A stretch of 64,000 nucleotides of DNA from NCBI RefSeq assembly GCF_018398425.1, contig NZ_JADPMV010000002.1, positions 1,541,001 through 1,605,000 of the forward strand, in the 5' to 3' direction. Below, piece after piece: positions 57,761-64,000 of the stretch (the first letter of the stretch is position 1; each line of letters starts with the position of its first letter). The DNA is from Pseudomonas lalucatii (GTDB lineage Bacteria; Pseudomonadota; Gammaproteobacteria; Pseudomonadales; Pseudomonadaceae). The position numbers and the translations under genes were made by a program. Below the pieces are notes generated by a model. It did no database searches. It was not told where the DNA came from and worked only from the letters and a program-made list of their open reading frames with translations.

Positions 57761-58723
57761 ATGAGCGTCCGCCTCGGCATAGTCATGGACCCCATCACGC
57801 AAATCGCCTTCAAGAAGGACAGTTCGCTGGCCATGCTGCTGGCCGCGCAAAAGCGCGGCTGGTCGCTCTTCTATATGGAGCAGCGCGACCTCTACCAGAC
57901 CAAAGGCCAGGCCCACGCCCGCCTGCGCTCGCTCCAGGTGTTCGACGACCCCCAGCGCTGGTTCGAGCTGGACGCCGAGCAGGACCTGCCGCTGCGCGAT
58001 CTTGACGTGATCCTGATGCGCAAGGACCCGCCCTTCGACAACGAATTCCTCTACTCCACCCACCTGCTGGAACAGGCCGAGCGGGACGGCGTGCTGGTGG
58101 TCAACCGCCCGCAGAGCCTGCGCGACTGCAACGAGAAGCTGTTCGCCACGCAGTTTCCCCAGTACACCCCGGCGACCCTGGTGAGCCGCAGACCCGACAT
58201 TCTGCGCGACTTTGCCAAAGAGCAGCGTGACATCATTCTCAAACCCCTCGACGGCATGGGCGGATCGATGATTTTTCGCCACCGCGAGGGCGACCCCAAC
58301 CTCTCGGTGATCCTCGAGACCCTCACCGCCCATGGCCAGCAACAGATCATGGCGCAGCGCTACCTGCCGGCCATCAGCGAGGGCGACAAGCGCATCCTGA
58401 TGATCGACGGCGAGGCGGTGCCCTACTGCCTGGCCCGCATCCCGGCCCAGGGCGAGACCCGCGGCAACCTGGCCGCAGGCGGCCGCGGCGAAGCCCGCCC
58501 GCTGAGCGAACGCGACCGCGAGATCGCCGCCGGCGTCGGCCCGACCCTGCGCGAGAAGGGCCTGCTGTTCGTCGGCCTGGACGTGATCGGCGACCACCTC
58601 ACCGAGATCAACGTCACCAGCCCGACCTGCATCCGCGAGATCGATGCGGCCTTCGACACCCGCATCGGCGAACGCCTGATGGACAAGATCGCCGAGAAGC
58701 TCAATGCGCGCAGTGCTTCATAG
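57761..58723 (+). CDS. gshB: Glutathione synthetase
   Basis: A 320-residue ATP-grasp enzyme adding glycine to gamma-glutamylcysteine. Visible: RLGIVMDPITQIAFKKDSS, VILMRKDPPFDNEF, ILKPLDGMGGSMIFR (ATP-grasp loop) and EINVTSPTCIREID (metal site). ATG at 57761 follows GGAGA; the longer frame is upstream leader. It is divergent from pilG as in P. aeruginosa, and begins a plus-strand run of seven genes. Confidence 0.97.
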   Translation: MSVRLGIVMDPITQIAFKKDSSLAMLLAAQKRGWSLFYMEQRDLYQTKGQAHARLRSLQVFDDPQRWFELDAEQDLPLRDLDVILMRKDPPFDNEFLYSTHLLEQAERDGVLVVNRPQSLRDCNEKLFATQFPQYTPATLVSRRPDILRDFAKEQRDIILKPLDGMGGSMIFRHREGDPNLSVILETLTAHGQQQIMAQRYLPAISEGDKRILMIDGEAVPYCLARIPAQGETRGNLAAGGRGEARPLSERDREIAAGVGPTLREKGLLFVGLDVIGDHLTEINVTSPTCIREIDAAFDTRIGERLMDKIAEKLNARSAS

Positions 58724-58779
58724 ACTTTTGCCCGCCCCCTCGGCAGACTGCGCGGCAACCTGAACCGACCCGAATCGCG

Positions 58780-59676
58780 ATGACCGCAGCCGCCAGCCCA
58801 ACCGCAATCCCAGCCGCCGGCGTTCGCCCGGCGGATCGCCTGGGGTTCACCCTGTTCCTCGCCACCGCGCTGCATGCCGCCCTGATCCTCGGCCTGGGCT
58901 TCTCCCTGGCCGAACCCAGCCAGATCAGCAAGACCCTGGAAGTCACCCTGTCGACCTTCAAGAGCGAGGAGAAGCCCAAGCAGGCGGATTTCCTCGCCCA
59001 GCACGACCAGCAGGGCAGCGGCACCCTGGAACACAAGGCGGCGCCCAAGACCACCGAACAGGCGCTGTTCCAGGACACCCAGGTCAAGCGGGTGACGCCG
59101 CCGACCGCGCCGCAGCCGCCGGCGGCCCGCCAGGAAGCGCCGAAAGCGGCGGTCGCCACCCGCACCCCACAGCCGCAGAAGACCCCGGTCAAGCGCGAAG
59201 AGAACCAGCCGACGCCCCAGACCCGCCCGGCGCCGGTATTCGACAGTGCCCAGCTGTCGGCGGAGATCGCCAGCCTGGAGGCCGAGCTGGCCCAGGACAT
59301 CCAGCAGTACGCCAAGCGCCCGAAGATCCATCGTCTCAACGCCGCCTCGACCATGCGCGACAAGGGCGCCTGGTACAAGGACGAGTGGCGCAAGAAGGTC
59401 GAGCGCATCGGCAATCTCAACTATCCGGACGACGCCCGCCGCCGGCAAATTTACGGCAGCCTGCGCCTGCTGGTGTCGATCAACCGCGACGGCACCCTCT
59501 ACGAGGTGTTGGTGCTCGAGTCTTCCGGCCAGCGCGTGCTGGACCAGGCCGCGTTGCGCATCGTCCGCCTGGCCGCACCCTTCGCCCCCTTCACCGGCGA
59601 CCTGGCGGATGTCGACCGCCTGGAGATCATCCGTACCTGGCGCTTCGAGCGGGGCGACCGACTGTCGAGCAACTGA
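58780..59676 (+). CDS. tonB: Energy transducer TonB (TonB3-like)
   Basis: A 298-residue TonB protein: one N-terminal membrane helix (LGFTLFLATALHAALILGLGF), a proline/lysine-rich periplasmic linker, a coiled-coil-prone middle (QLSAEIASLEAELAQDIQQY) and a C-terminal TonB domain (YPDDARRRQIYGSLRLLVSI, VLVLESSGQRVLDQAALRIV). Position next to gshB and the pil-chp cluster matches P. aeruginosa tonB3, a TonB linked to twitching motility and pilus assembly rather than iron uptake. No exbB/exbD nearby. Confidence 0.9.
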   Translation: MTAAASPTAIPAAGVRPADRLGFTLFLATALHAALILGLGFSLAEPSQISKTLEVTLSTFKSEEKPKQADFLAQHDQQGSGTLEHKAAPKTTEQALFQDTQVKRVTPPTAPQPPAARQEAPKAAVATRTPQPQKTPVKREENQPTPQTRPAPVFDSAQLSAEIASLEAELAQDIQQYAKRPKIHRLNAASTMRDKGAWYKDEWRKKVERIGNLNYPDDARRRQIYGSLRLLVSINRDGTLYEVLVLESSGQRVLDQAALRIVRLAAPFAPFTGDLADVDRLEIIRTWRFERGDRLSSN

Positions 59677-59744
59677 GCCACCCCATCCCCGGCGATGCGC
59701 CTTTTAGCTTCCAGGCGCCGGCCGCAGGCTTTAAGCTAACGCGC

Positions 59745-60314
59745 ATGAAAGACGCCAGCCCGAGCTTCCTCAAGCACCACTTCCTGATTGCCATGCCGCA
59801 CATGGCCGATCCGCAGTTCGCGCACACGGTCACCTACCTGGTCGAGCACAACGAGCAGGGCGCCATGGGCCTGGTGATCAACCGCCCCAACGGCCTCAAC
59901 CTGGCCGACGTGCTCGAGCAGCTGCGCCCGGACAGCGAGCCGCCGGCCCTCTGCCAGGGGCTGCCGATCTTCTCCGGCGGCCCGGTGCAGACCGACCGCG
60001 GCTTCGTCCTGCACCCGGCCGGCCGGCAGTTCCAGGCCACCCTGGAGCTCGGCGAACTGGGCCTGTCCACCTCCCAGGACGTGCTGTTCGCCATCGCCGA
60101 CGGCAGCGGCCCGGACAAGTACCTGATCGCCCTCGGCTATGCCGGCTGGGAAGCCGGCCAGCTGGAGGCCGAACTGGCCGACAACGCCTGGCTGACCTGC
60201 CCGGCCGACAGCGCCATCCTCTTCGACCTGCCCTTCGACCAGCGCCTGAACGCGGCGGCCGCGCGCCTGGGCGTCGACCTCAGCCTGCTCACCTCGCAAG
60301 CCGGCCACGCCTGA
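59745..60314 (+). CDS. algH: YqgE/AlgH family protein
   Basis: A 189-residue protein identical in length to P. aeruginosa AlgH. Family segments: FLKHHFLIAMPHMADPQFAH, TYLVEHNEQGAMGLVINRP, FSGGPVQTDRGFVLH and ALGYAGWEAGQLEAEL. The biochemical role is not settled; the conserved pairing with yqgF is typical. The ATG at 59745 lacks a clear Shine-Dalgarno; a weak TAAGCT box sits 8 bases before it. The yqgF start overlaps its stop (TGATG). Confidence 0.94.
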   Translation: MKDASPSFLKHHFLIAMPHMADPQFAHTVTYLVEHNEQGAMGLVINRPNGLNLADVLEQLRPDSEPPALCQGLPIFSGGPVQTDRGFVLHPAGRQFQATLELGELGLSTSQDVLFAIADGSGPDKYLIALGYAGWEAGQLEAELADNAWLTCPADSAILFDLPFDQRLNAAAARLGVDLSLLTSQAGHA

Positions 60315-60757
60315 TGAGCGAAACGCGGAGCAAGCCGCTGCGCCTGCTGCTCGGCTTCGACTACGGCAGCAAGCAGATCGGCGTCGCCGTCGGCCAGGCG
60401 ATCACCGGCCAGGCCCGGGAACTCTGCGTGCTCAAGGCGCAGAACGGCGTGCCGGACTGGCAGAAGGTCGAGGCGCTGATCCGCGAGTGGCAGCCGGACG
60501 CCATAGTCGTCGGCCTGCCGCTGAACATGGACGGCACGCCGAGCGAGATGAGCGCCCGCGCGGAGAAGTTCGCCCGCCGCCTCAACGGCCGCTTCAGCCT
60601 GCCGGTGCACACCCACGACGAACGCCTGACCACTTTCGAGGCCAAGGGCCAGCGCCTGCAGCAGGGGCAGAGCGGCGGCTACCGCGAGCGCCCGGTCGAC
60701 GCCCTGGCCGCGGCGCTGCTGCTCGAAGGCTGGCTGGCCGAACACCGCCCGGGCTGA
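60314..60757 (+). CDS. yqgF: Putative pre-16S rRNA nuclease YqgF/RuvX
   Basis: A 147-residue RNase-H-like nuclease implicated in 16S rRNA 5' processing, annotated also as Holliday junction resolvase RuvX. Acidic catalytic residues sit in [16 protein letters not shown] (Asp), [10 protein letters not shown] (region of Glu) and [11 protein letters not shown] (Asp/Glu). Coupled to algH by overlapping stop/start; pyrR follows after 28 bases. Confidence 0.94.
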   Translation: MSETRSKPLRLLLGFDYGSKQIGVAVGQAITGQARELCVLKAQNGVPDWQKVEALIREWQPDAIVVGLPLNMDGTPSEMSARAEKFARRLNGRFSLPVHTHDERLTTFEAKGQRLQQGQSGGYRERPVDALAAALLLEGWLAEHRPG

Positions 60758-60785
60758 TCCGGGCCGGGCCCACAAGGAACCTGCG

Positions 60786-61292
60786 ATGAACCTACCCAAC
60801 CCCGTCGAGCTGCTGCCGCAGATGGCCGGCGCCCTGCTCGAGCACCTCAACCGGCGGCAGATCGCCGCGCCACGTTTCATCGGCATCCGCACCGGCGGCG
60901 TGTGGGTCGCCCAGGCCCTACTCGACACCCTCGGCAACCGCGAACCGCTGGGCATTCTCGACGTGTCCTTCTACCGCGACGACTTCACCCAGAGCGGCCT
61001 GCACCCGCAGGTCAAACCCTCGGAGCTGCCGTTCGAGATCGAGGGCCAGCACCTGGTCCTGATCGACGACGTACTGATGAGCGGCCGTACCATCCGCGCC
61101 GCACTCAACGAGCTGTTCGACTACGGCCGCCCGGCCAGCGTGACCCTGGTCTGCCTGCTCGACCTGGGCGCCCGCGAGCTGCCGGTGCGCCCGGACGTGG
61201 TCGGCGCCACCCTGTCGCTGGCCGCCGACCAGCGGGTAAAATTGTCCGGCCCCACGCCGCTGCACCTCGAACTCCAGACGCTCGCCAACTGA
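60786..61292 (+). CDS. pyrR: PyrR-like bifunctional pyrimidine regulator/uracil phosphoribosyltransferase
   Basis: A 168-residue phosphoribosyltransferase-fold protein. The PRPP-binding motif [17 protein letters not shown] is intact, along with the N-terminal [14 protein letters not shown]. In Pseudomonas PyrR is a regulator of pyr genes and has no strong attenuator in front of pyrB here. It lies 12 bases before pyrB, suggesting one transcript. Confidence 0.94.
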   Translation: MNLPNPVELLPQMAGALLEHLNRRQIAAPRFIGIRTGGVWVAQALLDTLGNREPLGILDVSFYRDDFTQSGLHPQVKPSELPFEIEGQHLVLIDDVLMSGRTIRAALNELFDYGRPASVTLVCLLDLGARELPVRPDVVGATLSLAADQRVKLSGPTPLHLELQTLAN

Positions 61293-61304
61293 GACCCCCC
61301 CGCG

Positions 61305-62309
61305 ATGACGCCGATTGATGCCCAGCGCCCGCTGCAGCTGAACGACCAAGGCCAGCTGCGCCACTTCCTCTCGCTCGACGGCCTGCCCCGCGAGCTGCTG
61401 ACGGAGATCCTCGACACCGCCGACTCCTTCCTCGAGGTCGGTGCCCGCGCGGTGAAGAAGGTCCCGCTGCTGCGCGGCAAGACCGTGTGCAACGTGTTCT
61501 TCGAGAACTCCACGCGCACCCGCACCACCTTCGAGCTGGCCGCCCAGCGCCTGTCCGCCGACGTCATCAGCCTCAACGTGTCGACCTCCTCGACCAGCAA
61601 GGGCGAGACCCTGTTCGACACCCTGCGCAACCTCGAGGCCATGGCCGCCGATATCTTCGTGGTGCGCCATGCCGACTCCGGCGCCGCCCACTTCATCGCC
61701 GAGCACGTGTGCCCGAACCTGGCCATCATCAACGGCGGCGACGGCCGTCACGCCCACCCGACCCAGGGCATGCTCGACATGCTGACCATCCGCCGCCACA
61801 AGGGCGGCTTCGAGAACCTCTCGGTGGCCATCGTCGGCGACATCCTCCACTCGCGGGTGGCGCGCTCCAACATGCTGGCGCTGCGCGCCCTGGGCTGCCG
61901 GGACATCCGCGTGATCGCCCCGAAGACCCTGCTGCCGGTCGGCATCGAGCAGTACGGCGTCAACGTCTACAGCGACATGGCCAAGGGCCTGGCGGATGTC
62001 GACGTGGTGATCATGCTGCGCCTGCAGCGCGAGCGCATGCAGGGCGGCCTGCTGCCCAGCGAGGGCGAGTTCTACCGCCTGTTCGGCCTGACCGAGCAGC
62101 GCCTGGCGCTGGCCAAGCCGGACGCCCTGGTGATGCACCCCGGGCCGATCAACCGCGGCGTGGAGATCGAGTCGGCGGTGGCCGACGGCCCGCAGTCGGT
62201 GATTCTCAACCAGGTCACCTACGGCATCGCCATCCGCATGGCGGTGCTGTCCATGACCATGAGCGGGCAGACCGCCCAGCGCCAACTCAACTCCGAGGAG
62301 TCCAACTGA
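61305..62309 (+). CDS. pyrB: Aspartate carbamoyltransferase catalytic subunit
   Basis: A 334-residue transcarbamoylase forming carbamoyl-aspartate. Motifs: [17 protein letters not shown] (carbamoyl phosphate), [24 protein letters not shown] and the aspartate-loop [14 protein letters not shown]. The longer N terminus (about 25 residues before the core) is typical of class A Pseudomonas PyrB, which assembles with PyrC'. The stop overlaps pyrC' by one base (TGATG). Confidence 0.97.
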   Translation: MTPIDAQRPLQLNDQGQLRHFLSLDGLPRELLTEILDTADSFLEVGARAVKKVPLLRGKTVCNVFFENSTRTRTTFELAAQRLSADVISLNVSTSSTSKGETLFDTLRNLEAMAADIFVVRHADSGAAHFIAEHVCPNLAIINGGDGRHAHPTQGMLDMLTIRRHKGGFENLSVAIVGDILHSRVARSNMLALRALGCRDIRVIAPKTLLPVGIEQYGVNVYSDMAKGLADVDVVIMLRLQRERMQGGLLPSEGEFYRLFGLTEQRLALAKPDALVMHPGPINRGVEIESAVADGPQSVILNQVTYGIAIRMAVLSMTMSGQTAQRQLNSEESN

Positions 62310-63580
62310 TGCGCACCGCAATCCTCGGCGCCCGCGTCATCGACCCGAGCAGCGGCCTCGACCAGCAGGCCGACCTGTATATCGACGGCGGCAAGCTGGC
62401 TGCCATCGGCCAGGCGCCGGCCTCCTTCGTCGCCGAACAGACCATCGCCGCCCAGGGTCTGGTGGCCGCCCCCGGCCTGGTCGACCTGTCCGTGGCCCTG
62501 CGCGAGCCGGGCTACAGCCGCAAGGGCAGCATCGCCAGCGAGACCCTGGCCGCCGCCGCCGGCGGGGTCACCAGCCTGTGCTGCCCGCCCTTCACCAAGC
62601 CGGTGCTGGACACCTCGGCGGTGGCCGAGCTGATCCTCGACCGTGCCCGCGAAGCCGGGCACACCAAGGTCTTCCCCATCGGCGCCCTGAGCAAGGGGCT
62701 GGCCGGCGAACAGCTGGCAGAGCTCGTTGCCCTGCGCGACGCCGGCTGCGTGGCCTTCGGCAACGGCCTGGACAACTTCCGCAGCAGCCGCACCCTGCGC
62801 CGCGCCCTGGAGTACGCGGCCACCTTCGACCTGACGGTTATCTTCCACTCCCAGGACCATGACCTGGCCGAGGGCGGCCTGGCCCACGAGGGGCCTACCG
62901 CCAGCTTCCTCGGCCTGCCCGGCATCCCCGAGACGGCCGAGACCGTGGCCCTGGCCCGCGACCTGCTACTGGTCGAGCAGACCGGCGTGCGCGCCCACTT
63001 CAGCCAGCTGACCAGCGCCCGCGGCGCCGAGCTGATCGCCGACGCCCAGGCCCGCGGCCTGCCGGTCACGGCCGACGTGGCCCTGTACCAGCTGATCCTC
63101 ACCGACGAGGCCCTCGTCGGCTTCTCCAGCCTCTACCATGTGCAGCCACCGCTGCGTACCCGCCGCGACCGCGACGGCCTGCGCGCCGCGGTGAAGAGCG
63201 GGGTGATCCAGGCCATCGCCAGCCATCACCAGCCCCACGAGCGGGATGCCAAGCTGGCCCCCTTCGGCGCCACCGAGCCGGGCATCAGCAGCGTGCAGCT
63301 GTTGCTGCCGCTGGCCCTGACCCTGGTGCAGGACGACCTGCTGGATTTGCCGACACTGCTCGCCCGCCTCGGTGCCGGCCCGGCCGACGCCCTGCAGCTG
63401 CCGGCAGGCCGCCTGGCGGTGGGCGCCCCCGCCGACCTGCTGCTGTTCGATCCGCAGGCCTCGACCCTGGCCGGCGAGGCCTGGTACTCCAAGGGCAGCA
63501 ACTGCCCCTTCACCGGCCACTGCCTGCCGGGCGCGGTGCGCTACACCCTGGTCGATGGGCACCTCAGCTACCAGGCCTGA
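62309..63580 (+). CDS. pyrC': Dihydroorotase-like protein PyrC' (inactive, structural)
   Basis: A 423-residue dihydroorotase homologue. The zinc-binding HxH of active enzymes is lost: the strand reads VDLSVALREPG where active members read DxHxHxREPG. Other zinc His positions are also doubtful (IFHSQDHDL, IASHHQPH retained partly). In Pseudomonas such PyrC' proteins have no dihydroorotase activity and hold the PyrB dodecamer together. Coupled translation (TGATG) with pyrB supports a 1:1 complex. An active PyrC must be elsewhere. Confidence 0.93.
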   Translation: MRTAILGARVIDPSSGLDQQADLYIDGGKLAAIGQAPASFVAEQTIAAQGLVAAPGLVDLSVALREPGYSRKGSIASETLAAAAGGVTSLCCPPFTKPVLDTSAVAELILDRAREAGHTKVFPIGALSKGLAGEQLAELVALRDAGCVAFGNGLDNFRSSRTLRRALEYAATFDLTVIFHSQDHDLAEGGLAHEGPTASFLGLPGIPETAETVALARDLLLVEQTGVRAHFSQLTSARGAELIADAQARGLPVTADVALYQLILTDEALVGFSSLYHVQPPLRTRRDRDGLRAAVKSGVIQAIASHHQPHERDAKLAPFGATEPGISSVQLLLPLALTLVQDDLLDLPTLLARLGAGPADALQLPAGRLAVGAPADLLLFDPQASTLAGEAWYSKGSNCPFTGHCLPGAVRYTLVDGHLSYQA

Positions 63581-63589
63581 TGCCTCGCG

Positions 63590-63625
63590 CACGAAAAAGC
63601 CCGCCGAATGGCGGGCTTTTTCGTG
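63590..63625. terminator. Bidirectional intrinsic terminator after pyrC'
   Basis: CACGAAAAAGCCCGCC (63590-63605) and GGCGGGCTTTTTCGTG (63610-63625), a perfect 16-bp stem with a 4-nt loop and T5 tracts on both strands, between convergent genes. Confidence 0.95.
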
Positions 63626-63635
63626 TTCAATGGCT

Positions 63636-64000
63636 TCAACCACGCTCGGCGTTCTTCAGCGAAATCTGCGTATTCAGGGTCCAGAAGTCGTAGAGCACGC
63701 CGACCAGGAACAGGCCGCCGGTGAACAGATAGAGGATGCCCGTGAGCCACTTGCCCTGGTACATGCGATGTACGCCGAACACGCCGAGGAAGGTCAGGAG
63801 AATCCAGGCGAGGTTGTAGTCGGTCTCCCCTACGGTGAAACGCAGATCGGCCTCGCGATCCATGGCCGGGATCAGGAACAGGTCGATGATCCAGCCGACG
63901 AACAGCAGGCCCAGGGTGAAGAACCAGATGGTGCCGGTCACCGGCTTGCCATAGTAGAAGCGATGGGAGCCGAGGAAGCCGAATATCCACAACAGATAGC
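63636..64000 (-). CDS. TM2-domain membrane protein (N terminus outside the window)
   Basis: At least 121 residues, the frame running off the right end (YLLWIFGFLGSHRFYYGKP at the edge). Two TM2 modules are visible, each with a short Gly/Arg-rich turn between helices: FLGSHRFYYGKPVTGTIWFF and FLGVFGVHRMYQGKWLTGIL. TM2 proteins are small membrane proteins of unknown function. A TTG at 63992 is not the true start, since the frame continues in family sequence upstream. Confidence 0.88.
   Translation of the reverse strand, partial: YLLWIFGFLGSHRFYYGKPVTGTIWFFTLGLLFVGWIIDLFLIPAMDREADLRFTVGETDYNLAWILLTFLGVFGVHRMYQGKWLTGILYLFTGGLFLVGVLYDFWTLNTQISLKNAERG

Noticed and set aside
59704..59737. Leaderless promoter for algH
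   Set aside because: The -10 (TAAGCT) matches three of six positions and no acceptable -35 exists at 16-18 bases, so it is too weak to list.

Overview
The window is a contiguous, gene-dense chromosomal segment of a gamma-proteobacterium, almost certainly a Pseudomonas. Evidence is the very high GC content with G/C-ending codons, intrinsic terminators of the CGAAAAAGCC...GGCTTTTTCG type, the complete Chp/Pil chemosensory cluster (pilG-H-I-J-K, chpA-B-C), a pyrR-pyrB-pyrC' cluster with a catalytically dead dihydroorotase homologue, and gene orders that recall P. aeruginosa (tkt-epd-pgk-fba; bioA-rsmE; gshB-tonB-yqgE-yqgF-pyrR-pyrB). A dispersed GTAGGATGGGT-type inverted repeat points to a lineage other than P. 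aeruginosa itself, but the species cannot be fixed from sequence alone. I see no insertion sequence, prophage, CRISPR array, tRNA or rRNA.

Layout. 1-20.2 kb: a truncated choline/betaine-type periplasmic binding protein; a TldD/TldE metalloprotease-like pair; the DbpA helicase; a REC-REC-GGDEF response regulator; a solute-binding protein; DUF302, HI0933-type flavoprotein, SLC13-type permease and Tat-exported intradiol-dioxygenase-like genes; alanine dehydrogenase; an NfeD-stomatin membrane pair; a YccS-type membrane protein; an HDOD protein; a Gre-factor-like protein; and small conserved proteins. 20.2-28.4 kb: a secreted M28 aminopeptidase, a coiled-coil lipoprotein, then a minus-strand central-carbon block tkt-epd-pgk-fba.

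28.6-34.1 kb: a near-complete methionine/SAM cycle cluster: an ArsR-methyltransferase fusion regulator preceded by a 26-bp operator-like palindrome, metK, ahcY preceded by a textbook -10 box and an S-adenosylhomocysteine riboswitch, and metF. 34.1-44.3 kb: another solute-binding protein, the nucleosidase PpnN, helicase RhlE, YceI with cytochrome b561, BioA, RsmE and a Na+/alanine symporter. The mexR-mexAB-oprM operon that lies between the corresponding genes in P. aeruginosa PAO1 is absent.

44.3-57.5 kb: the minus-strand type IV pilus chemosensory operon, dominated by the 2,399-residue ChpA hybrid kinase with eight phosphotransfer-like modules. 57.7-64 kb: plus-strand gshB, tonB, yqgE, yqgF, pyrR, pyrB, pyrC', then a convergent TM2-domain gene running off the end.

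Most coding content is ordinary core genome. The more interesting signals are regulatory: double control of the SAM cycle (operator plus riboswitch), possibly leaderless transcripts, two plus-strand terminator-like hairpins with no annotated upstream gene (candidate small RNAs), a sigma-54-like element ahead of pilG, a hexanucleotide microsatellite inside chpA, and several non-coding inverted repeats.
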